Positions 58,449 to 64,000 of a DNA stretch of 64,000 nt are shown here, one piece after another; the first letter of the stretch is position 1, and the number at the start of each line of letters is the position of its first letter. Under the pieces are notes generated by a model. It was not told the origin of the DNA. It did no database searches and was given only the letters and a program-made list of their open reading frames with translations. Position numbers and translations under genes: made by a program. Source of the DNA: Castellaniella sp. (GTDB taxonomy: Bacteria; Pseudomonadota; Gammaproteobacteria; Burkholderiales; Burkholderiaceae_B); contig NZ_SCQN01000046.1 of assembly GCF_004321985.1 (NCBI RefSeq), forward strand, positions 333,655 through 397,654, in the 5' to 3' direction.

Positions 58449-58515
58449 GGTAGGGATTCCGGTTGGTACGTATAATCGACGGTAATTGTATTGAATTCAC
58501 AACCGAGGTGGCCCC

Positions 58516-59109
58516 ATGTTGGATCGCGAAGGCTACCGTCCCAATGTCGGCATCATTCTCGTCAACCAGAAAAATGAGGTTTTCTGGGGCAAACGGATTC
58601 GGGAACACGCTTGGCAGTTCCCACAGGGCGGCATCAAGCACGGCGAAACACCCGTTCAGGCGATGTACCGCGAGCTCAACGAGGAAGTCGGCTTGCGCCC
58701 CGAGCATGTGCGCATTCTGGGTCGGACCCGTGACTGGTTGCGCTACGACGTGCCTGAACACTATGTGCGTCGCGAGCTGCGTGGCCATTACAAAGGCCAG
58801 AAGCAAATCTGGTTCCTGCTCCGCATGGTCGGGCATGACAGCGACGTGACCTTGCGCGCCAGCGATTCACCAGAGTTCGATGCTTGGCGGTGGAACGCTT
58901 ACTGGGTGCCGCTGGAAGCCGTCATCGAGTTCAAGCGCGAAGTCTACACTCTTGCCCTCAATGAACTCTCGGCGCTGCTGTTTCGGCGCGGCCGTGAAAA
59001 CCGTTATTTGCGGCATCGCAGCCCGCGCAGCGGCACGCATCGGGATGACACCGGCGCTCGTCGTCCGTCCATCGATACGGCCCATGCAGTCAAGCGGGGA
59101 CCCGACTGA
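58516..59109 (+). CDS. rppH: RNA pyrophosphohydrolase
   Basis: RppH removes pyrophosphate from the 5' triphosphate of RNA, starting RNase E-dependent decay. The 197-residue protein starts [20 protein letters not shown] and has the Nudix box [13 protein letters not shown] followed by [10 protein letters not shown]. The C-terminal ~35 residues (after [13 protein letters not shown]) extend beyond the E. coli length with basic residues. GAGGTGG precedes the ATG. The divergent pairing with proS is conserved. Confidence 0.95.
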   Translation: MLDREGYRPNVGIILVNQKNEVFWGKRIREHAWQFPQGGIKHGETPVQAMYRELNEEVGLRPEHVRILGRTRDWLRYDVPEHYVRRELRGHYKGQKQIWFLLRMVGHDSDVTLRASDSPEFDAWRWNAYWVPLEAVIEFKREVYTLALNELSALLFRRGRENRYLRHRSPRSGTHRDDTGARRPSIDTAHAVKRGPD

Positions 59110-59171
59110 AAAGATTATGATGAACTCCTTTTCGCGGCGCCCCGCGCCAGCACCCAAAAAGGTTTGATCGC

Positions 59172-59573
59172 ATGCTCCAAGACCTAGATGCATTGTCCCA
59201 GAGGATTCAGCAGGTCGTGCAGCTCGCAGGTGGTCTGCAGTCCGAACGCCGTGCGCTGCAGGCTCGCATCCGCCAGCTCGAACAGGAATATCAGGTCCTG
59301 AAAGACCGACATCAGCGCGAACAGGCGGAATTCACGCGCATGTCCGAGCGGATCGCACAGCATGACCAGGAAATTCAGGCGGCGCGTGACGAGTCCCTGG
59401 GGTTTCGCACGGCCCTGGAGGCCCAGGTGCGCGAGCAGCGGTCCCGTGCTGACGACCTGCAGCAGCGCCTGGGGCAAGTCGAGGCCGAGCGCGGCCGGCT
59501 GCGCCAGGCAGCGACGGGCGCACGCCAGCAGATTCAATCCATACTCGAGCGCCTTCCCGGCGCGGAGGCCTGA
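59172..59573 (+). CDS. Coiled-coil protein upstream of zapA (ZapB-like)
   Basis: This 133-residue protein is almost entirely predicted coiled coil (QSERRALQARIRQLEQEYQV, REQRSRADDLQQRLGQVEAE), with no signal or membrane segment. A small coiled-coil protein directly before zapA is frequent in betaproteobacteria and is often annotated as a ZapB- or TIGR02449-like protein. A role in division-ring organisation is inference. The gap to zapA is 3 bp. Confidence 0.75.
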   Translation: MLQDLDALSQRIQQVVQLAGGLQSERRALQARIRQLEQEYQVLKDRHQREQAEFTRMSERIAQHDQEIQAARDESLGFRTALEAQVREQRSRADDLQQRLGQVEAERGRLRQAATGARQQIQSILERLPGAEA

Positions 59574-59576
59574 TCC

Positions 59577-59879
59577 ATGGAACGCATCGATGTCTCGATC
59601 CTGGGGCGCGATTATTCGCTCGCATGCCCCGCAGACGAAAAGGCTGCGCTGCTGTCGGCCGTGCGGCATGTGGACCAGCGCATGCTGGCCATCAAGGGCA
59701 GCGGCAAAGTCGTCAGCAACGAGCGCATTGCCGTAATGGCGGCCATCCAGATCGCCAACGAGCTTCTCACCATGCGTGCGCCCGATGGTCCGCTGAGCCA
59801 TATTGCCTTGGGTGATTTCAAGGGTAAAATCGATACCATGAACGGCATGCTGGACACTGTGTTGGGCGCTGCCGAATAG
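59577..59879 (+). CDS. zapA: Cell division protein ZapA
   Basis: ZapA binds FtsZ and promotes ring bundling. The 100-residue protein begins MERIDVSILGRDYSLACP and has the usual central segment VRHVDQRMLAIKGSGKVVSN and ERIAVMAAIQIANELLTMRA. It lies 3 bp after the coiled-coil gene. The 6S-like RNA follows directly, as in many beta- and gammaproteobacteria. Confidence 0.95.
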   Translation: MERIDVSILGRDYSLACPADEKAALLSAVRHVDQRMLAIKGSGKVVSNERIAVMAAIQIANELLTMRAPDGPLSHIALGDFKGKIDTMNGMLDTVLGAAE

Positions 59880-59883
59880 AAAC

Positions 59884-60080
59884 ATTTCCGGGCGCCTCAT
59901 GGTGTCCGGCCCGGTAAGTCCCTGCCGTGTTCGTGACTTGGCCATACATTCCTTGAACCAATGCTATATGGCATAGGTTGCCGGATTGCCTGGTAGGAGT
60001 GCTACCTTAACTGGATAGCCCGAAGCCTCGCTGATGGCGACCACCGTGAACCTCCGGTTCCGGGATGCCGGCCACAACGG
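59884..60080 (+). ncRNA. ssrS: 6S RNA (ssrS) candidate
   Basis: The spacer directly after zapA is the conserved position of 6S RNA. The sequence contains GGCCCGGTAAGTCCCTGCCG near 59908, like the 6S 5' region, and CATTCCTTGAACCA near 59955, like the 6S stem-bulge. Complementary arms (GTGTCCGGCCCGG near 59903 and CCGGGATGCCGGCC near 60060) allow a long rod, as in 6S. 6S RNA binds the sigma-70 holoenzyme in stationary phase. A strong terminator follows at 60101. The exact ends are approximate. Confidence 0.62.
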
Positions 60081-60100
60081 CACAGGCGGGGCATGCTCAG

Positions 60101-60136
60101 AAGGCCCGTCGTGGTAATCGACGGGCCTTCCCTTTT
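60101..60136 (+). terminator. Rho-independent terminator after the 6S-like RNA
   Basis: AAGGCCCGTCG and CGACGGGCCTT form a perfect 11-bp stem with a 7-base loop, then CCCTTTTG. It ends the zapA-6S region before the SIMPL gene. Confidence 0.85.
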
Positions 60137-60211
60137 GATGCGTCGCCGCAGACCGTGCGGGGCGCCGACGCCGGCCCCGACGGCGGCAACACACCTGTCG
60201 CAGGAGTGCTC

Positions 60212-60928
60212 ATGCGGGCAAACGCATCTATCAGAGACCTTGGGCTTGCGTTCATCGTGGGTCTTGCGATCCTGGCGGGGCCGGCTCGCGGTGCGGCTGC
60301 GGCGGAGCCATCGGAGCCGCAGGCGACGCTGTCCGCCCATGCCACCTCGGAAGTCGCGCAGGATCAGGTGACGGTCACGCTGGCGTCCGAGGTCTCCGGG
60401 GCAACCCAGGCCCAGGTCTCGCAGGCGTTGAATCAGCGCCTGCAGGATGCGCTGAAACGGGCCGGGCACCCGGCCGACGTCACCGTGCACAATGGCGCGT
60501 ACCGGATCTGGCCCATGAACGATCGCGATGGAAAGCTTTCTGAATGGCGCGGCCGCGCCGAGATCCTTTTACAGTCGCAGAACTTCGATGCCGCCTCGCG
60601 TCTGGCGGCGGACCTCAGCACGCAGATGCCGGTCGCCGGCCTGTCGTTCTCGGTCTCGGATGCGCGGCGCTCCACCGAGGAGCGAAAGCTGCTGGATGAG
60701 GCAGTATCGGCGTTCAAGTCGCGCGCGCAGGCGCTCACGCAAGCCTTGGGATTCGACCGCTACCGCCTGAAGTCGGTGGATCTGGAAGATTCGGGCATGG
60801 CGCCGGTTTCGCCCGGGCCGCGGATGATGCGCGCCATGGCGGCCGATGCGACCCCCGTCCCGCTCGAGGGTGGGCGTGAGCGCGTCAGCGTTTCAGTTCG
60901 GGGGTCGATCTTTTTGCTGCCCAAATGA
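60212..60928 (+). CDS. SIMPL-domain (DUF541) periplasmic protein
   Basis: This 238-residue protein has a signal peptide (cleaved near RGAAAAEP) and a SIMPL domain ([40 protein letters not shown]). SIMPL proteins occur in many bacterial envelopes, with no firmly known function; one was linked to oxidative stress. The ATG at 60212 has CAGGAG 6 bases upstream. The 3' end overlaps the convergent lgt gene by 44 bp. Confidence 0.88.
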   Translation: MRANASIRDLGLAFIVGLAILAGPARGAAAAEPSEPQATLSAHATSEVAQDQVTVTLASEVSGATQAQVSQALNQRLQDALKRAGHPADVTVHNGAYRIWPMNDRDGKLSEWRGRAEILLQSQNFDAASRLAADLSTQMPVAGLSFSVSDARRSTEERKLLDEAVSAFKSRAQALTQALGFDRYRLKSVDLEDSGMAPVSPGPRMMRAMAADATPVPLEGGRERVSVSVRGSIFLLPK

Positions 60929-61682
60929 ATAGCGCCACCCCGATGAGGACCATGGGGATGGACAGGAGCTGTCCCATGGACAGACCGCCGATCAGCAGCC
61001 CCAGGAAGTCGTCCGGTTCGCGGGTGAATTCGACCAGGAACCGGAAGGTCCCGTAGCCCATCAGGAAAACGGCGCTGATCTGTCCGATCGGCCGCGGCTT
61101 GCGGGCGAACCACCAGATGATTCCAAAGAGTGCGAATCCTTCCAGCCCCATCTCGTAGAGTTGGGACGGATGGCGCGGGATACCGTCGTGGGCGCCGGGG
61201 AAGATCATGCCCCAGGGCAGGTCGGTGGGGCGCCCCCATAATTCGCCGTTGATGAAATTGCCCAGACGACCCGCAGCCAGCCCCAGCGGGATGAGTGGTG
61301 CGGTGAAATCGCCGATCTCCAGCAGCGTGCGTCCGCGGCGATGGGCGAAAAACAGCAGGGCCAGCACGACGCCGATCAGGCCGCCATGGAAAGACATGCC
61401 GCCCTCCCAGACCTGGAAGATCGCCAGCGGGTGGGCCAGATAGTCCTCGGGCTTGTAGAACAGCACATACCCGAGGCGGCCACCCACCACCACCCCCAGT
61501 ACGCCGTAGAAGATCAGGTCTTCCAGATCGTTCAGCGTCAAGCCGCTGGGGTGATGGTGGATGCGCCAGCGCCCCAGCAGCCACGCCAGACCGAAACCGG
61601 CCAGATACATCAGGCCATACCAGTGGATGGCCAGGGGTCCGATCTGCAGGGCGATGGGGTCGATGTGCGGGTAGACGAGCAT
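60885..61682 (-). CDS. lgt: Prolipoprotein diacylglyceryl transferase
   Basis: Lgt adds diacylglycerol to the lipobox cysteine of prolipoproteins, the first step of lipoprotein maturation. The 265-residue integral membrane protein starts [20 protein letters not shown], has [19 protein letters not shown] and the essential [14 protein letters not shown] and [20 protein letters not shown] start 27 bases earlier exists but the ATG at 61682 gives the usual N-terminus. Confidence 0.95.
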   Translation of the reverse strand: MLVYPHIDPIALQIGPLAIHWYGLMYLAGFGLAWLLGRWRIHHHPSGLTLNDLEDLIFYGVLGVVVGGRLGYVLFYKPEDYLAHPLAIFQVWEGGMSFHGGLIGVVLALLFFAHRRGRTLLEIGDFTAPLIPLGLAAGRLGNFINGELWGRPTDLPWGMIFPGAHDGIPRHPSQLYEMGLEGFALFGIIWWFARKPRPIGQISAVFLMGYGTFRFLVEFTREPDDFLGLLIGGLSMGQLLSIPMVLIGVALFIWAAKRSTPELKR

Positions 61683-61749
61683 GTGCGGGAGTGGGCGAAA
61701 AAGAATCAAGGATAATACCGTGATCGGGATCGCGCGAGGAGAAGCTGTG

Positions 61750-62175
61750 ATGGGTGAAGGATATCGTGGGCATTGCCGGCGTCAGCCCGGGCGGCCCCGG
61801 GTTGGAGTGCGTGTGTTGTGGCCTCTGGTCTGGCTGCTGGTCGCGTGCACGGGGTTTTGGGCATCCATTGCTGGTGCCACACAGACCACTGTACCCGACA
61901 CACCCACTCTCTCGGCTGCCGAGGGCCAGGCGTTGGCCGCGAAGAACCAGTGCCTGGGTTGCCATCAGGTGGACAGCCGGCGAGTGGGGCCGCCGTTTCG
62001 CGCGGTCGCGCGGCGCTATGGCGGGCAGCGTCAGGCGGCGCAATACCTGGCACAGGTGATGCGTCGGGGAAGCAGCGGGCAATGGGGCGCCATTCCCATG
62101 CCGGCACAGGTGCGGTTGTCGCCGCAGGATGCGCGGAGCCTGGCACAGTGGATTCTTTCACTCAGTCAACACTGA
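61750..62175 (+). CDS. Class I c-type cytochrome
   Basis: This 141-residue protein has an N-terminal hydrophobic segment ([16 protein letters not shown], probably a signal or anchor) and one haem motif CLGCH near residue 74, with the Met axial ligand in [11 protein letters not shown] near 122. It is a small soluble or anchored electron carrier of the cytochrome c class I kind. AGGAG lies 9 bases before the ATG at 61750; GTG at 61747 is an alternative. Confidence 0.87.
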   Translation: MGEGYRGHCRRQPGRPRVGVRVLWPLVWLLVACTGFWASIAGATQTTVPDTPTLSAAEGQALAAKNQCLGCHQVDSRRVGPPFRAVARRYGGQRQAAQYLAQVMRRGSSGQWGAIPMPAQVRLSPQDARSLAQWILSLSQH

Positions 62176-62292
62176 GCGCCGACGAATATTTTGTGTATCG
62201 GGCCGCCGCGCGGCAGCGGCGGCGCAGTATCATTTTGAAACTGGCCTTGTCACCCGTGACCGGGATGCCGGTCGGGTCGTGTGGGGCACTGG

Positions 62293-62829
62293 ATGGGCGT
62301 GATGGATCGGGCCATTTTTGGTGGTGGTTGTTTCTGGTGCATGGATCCGGTCTTCCGGGCGTTGCCAGGCGTCGAAACCGTCCAGGCTGGCTACTGCGGC
62401 GGCGATCTGGAGGCTCCCACCTATGAACAGGTCTGCCGCCAGGATACCGGGCATGTCGAATGTGTGCGCGTCGATTTCGATGCGGGTCTCGTATCGTACC
62501 GGACGCTGTGTGATGTCTTTTTTGGCACCCATGATCCCACCACCCTGGACCGCCAGGGACACGATGTGGGGCCGCAGTATGCGTCGGTAATTTTCTATCT
62601 GAATGAGGACCAGCACGTCCGCGCCATTGGTGCGCGTAACGAGGCCCAGGAGGCCTTCGATTCGCCCATCTGCACGCGCATCGAGCCTGCCGGCAAATTC
62701 TGGCCGGCCGAGAGCTATCACCAAGAATACTACAGGCACAATCCTGAGCAGGGCTACTGCCAGTTCGTCATCGCGCCTAAGATGGCCAAGTTCCGCAAGC
62801 GTTTTTCGGCGCTGCTGCGGGGCGCGTGA
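62293..62829 (+). CDS. msrA: Peptide-methionine (S)-S-oxide reductase
   Basis: MsrA repairs methionine S-sulfoxide in proteins. The 178-residue protein has the catalytic GGGCFWCMDPVFRAL, GVETVQAGYCGGDLEAPTYE, and the downstream HDPTTLDRQGHDVGPQYASV and YHQEYY motifs. The start is uncertain among GTG 62281, ATG 62293 and ATG 62302; a GC-rich hairpin (about 62202-62223) lies upstream. Confidence 0.93.
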   Translation: MGVMDRAIFGGGCFWCMDPVFRALPGVETVQAGYCGGDLEAPTYEQVCRQDTGHVECVRVDFDAGLVSYRTLCDVFFGTHDPTTLDRQGHDVGPQYASVIFYLNEDQHVRAIGARNEAQEAFDSPICTRIEPAGKFWPAESYHQEYYRHNPEQGYCQFVIAPKMAKFRKRFSALLRGA

Positions 62830-62844
62830 TGGCCTGGGCCGGCG

Positions 62845-63801
62845 TCAGCTGGCCTCCAGGTGCTTGCCCCATCGGGTACCGGGGCGAGTGAGCGCCGCCA
62901 TCCCGGCCAGGATCGCCAGAGTCATCAGTACGCGCCCCAGCAGGATCACCCAGAGGCTTGCCCCAAGCGCCAGGATCAGCAGCGTGTCCTCGATCAGCGC
63001 GTGGCATAGCGACAGCCAGGACAGGGCAAGCAAGCGCGTTCTCCGGCTGTAATTCTCACGCTCTGCGGCGTCGATGATGAGTGCGCCACCATAGGCCAGG
63101 CCCAGCAGCACGCCCACGGTGGTGAGCGGTGCGGCACGTTCCTCCAGCCCTGACAGCTTCAGCACGGGCGTGAGCAGCCGCGTAACGATCGGCGTGATCT
63201 TCAGGCGTTCCAGGACATCCAGCAGGACGACCAGTATGACGATGATCAGCAGGATCAGGATCATGGACTCAGTGGTGGACAGCAGCCAGCTTGCCAGGTC
63301 TTCCGGACCCTGGCTCAACGAGGCGTCCTGCTGCATCCAGTTCAGCGACACCGGCGACTGCATCCAGTTCATGGCCTCACAGATGCGTGCGACGGCAGTG
63401 CCGCAGACTAGCGCAGCCCCTACGCGCAAGGCCCCGGTGATCAGGGCGCTGGCCCCGGCGCGCCGTACGATGGATTGCTCGGTTGGGATGTTGTGCGCGA
63501 ACAGCATCATGAGTCCCAGTGCGCTGACCTGGGCCACGCTCATGTGCATGCCGTCTGAAAGCGCCGCCATCGACGCCATGCCGCCGTAAATGTTGGTGAT
63601 GGCGGTCGTGACCCAGATGATGCCGGCTTCGGGCGGCAGCCCCAGCAGGGCGAGGAGGGGAGCCAGCGCCTCGCCCGCGGCACGTACCCAGCCCAGCCGG
63701 TCTGCCACATAGACGATCGCCATCACGGGCAGCATGATGCGCGCCACCGTCAGGAACATGTGAGTGCTGCGCCGGCGGATGGTTTGAAAGTAGCTGAACA
63801 T
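62845..63801 (-). CDS. Gate-domain (nucleoside recognition) membrane protein
   Basis: This 318-residue protein has about eight hydrophobic segments and two Gate-type repeats (IMLPVMAIVYVADRLGWVRA, LLGLPPEAGIIWVTTAITNI; and LKLSGLEERAAPLTTVGVLL). The Gate family includes parts of nucleoside transporters and spore maturation proteins; the substrate here is unknown. The start at 63801 (MFSYFQTIRRRS) is preferred over a longer frame. Confidence 0.8.
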   Translation of the reverse strand: MFSYFQTIRRRSTHMFLTVARIMLPVMAIVYVADRLGWVRAAGEALAPLLALLGLPPEAGIIWVTTAITNIYGGMASMAALSDGMHMSVAQVSALGLMMLFAHNIPTEQSIVRRAGASALITGALRVGAALVCGTAVARICEAMNWMQSPVSLNWMQQDASLSQGPEDLASWLLSTTESMILILLIIVILVVLLDVLERLKITPIVTRLLTPVLKLSGLEERAAPLTTVGVLLGLAYGGALIIDAAERENYSRRTRLLALSWLSLCHALIEDTLLILALGASLWVILLGRVLMTLAILAGMAALTRPGTRWGKHLEAS

Positions 63802-63864
63802 GGGGTTTGGAAGTGGTGAGGCGGGCGGCTGGACCCGGTCATGACGCATTGTAGGCAACTTGGC

Positions 63865-63894
63865 TTGCGCGGCGTAAAACAAGCGTGCTATAGT
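63865..63894 (+). promoter_or_regulatory. Possible promoter near the right edge
   Basis: TTGCGC (63865-63870) and TATAGT (63889-63894) are 18 bp apart, reading right. It would drive a gene starting near or beyond the window end. Confidence 0.35.
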
Positions 63895-63931
63895 TCGGTC
63901 TCTTCGCGGCACAGCGCCCGGGTTAACCCTG

Positions 63932-64000
63932 GTGTTACAGTTTCAAGTCATTGATTTGTCGGCATTTTTGCCCGATCGATGGTGGGGCTGGCAGCGGGGG
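63932..64000 (+). CDS. Possible start of a further gene (cut by window end)
   Basis: From GTG at 63932 an open frame runs to the edge: it starts VLQFQVIDLSAFLPDRWW and ends GWQRG, 23 codons. No ribosome binding site is obvious. It is offered only because a promoter-like pair lies upstream and the frame is open; I do not recognise the product. Confidence 0.3.
   Translation, partial: MLQFQVIDLSAFLPDRWWGWQRG

Noticed and set aside
58466..58490. TATAAT at 58471-58476 as the rppH promoter
   Set aside because: The -10 is perfect but no -35 lies at 16-18 bp; the position there is the proS start codon region. Left unannotated.

Overview
This GC-rich 64 kb window looks like chromosomal DNA of a betaproteobacterium of the order Burkholderiales, most likely Alcaligenaceae (Bordetella, Achromobacter, Castellaniella or Pusillimonas relatives). 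The basis is gene order (ribBA-ribH-nusB-thiL-pgpA-pncC, ybgC-tolQRAB-pal-cpoB next to proS and rppH, and zapA followed by a 6S-like RNA), a RibBA whose cyclohydrolase half is degenerate, and protocatechuate 4,5-cleavage genes. The genus cannot be fixed from the sequence alone. No rRNA, tRNA or CRISPR array was seen.

Layout. 1-10.3 kb holds core housekeeping genes: an AsmA-type tail, coaD, rsmD, ftsY, the riboflavin/nusB/thiL/pgpA/pncC run, pyrF, dgkA and a PLP-dependent ammonia-lyase. 10.3-12.5 kb is the groESL operon with a CIRCE operator, a sigma-70-type promoter and a terminator. 12.5-19.5 kb is an accessory insertion. It is bounded by 24-bp inverted repeats with 2 mismatches (12501-12524 and 19478-19501), holds one 1971-codon gene with transglutaminase-like, DUF4011, SF1 helicase, Vsr-like nuclease and DUF3320 regions (an Hhe-type antiphage candidate), and carries IS30 and IS3 transposase debris. 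19.6-23.3 kb has a pirin, a succinate/acetate CoA-transferase and a truncated methyltransferase.

23.5-30 kb is a catabolic operon: IclR regulator, DapA-family lyase/aldolase, a sulfonate/nitrate-type ABC transporter, a short-chain dehydrogenase and a D-tartrate-dehydratase-like enolase-superfamily enzyme. 30-34.1 kb is a decay zone with an ftsH pseudogene and a PhoX/DUF839 pseudogene around two intact genes, a MarR-GNAT fusion and a nucleoside 2-deoxyribosyltransferase-like gene. 34.2-37.4 kb has a BON lipoprotein, a secreted cupredoxin pair, and a MarR-controlled MFS exporter. 37.5-41.1 kb is a leftward aromatic operon (pmdA-pmdB-pobA-solute-binding protein) converting 4-hydroxybenzoate to protocatechuate and cleaving it at 4,5. 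41.2-43.7 kb is ahpC-ahpF with an OxyR-type box.

43.8-49.3 kb holds a LysE exporter with an unusual start-site hairpin and a complete BMP-type nucleoside/purine ABC importer. 49.4-58.4 kb has a thioesterase, a copper chaperone, a hydrolase, the Tol-Pal envelope system, ybgC and proS. 58.5-63.8 kb has rppH, a coiled-coil protein, zapA, a 6S-like RNA, a SIMPL protein, lgt, a cytochrome c, msrA and a Gate-domain membrane protein. A possible start of a further gene lies at the right edge.
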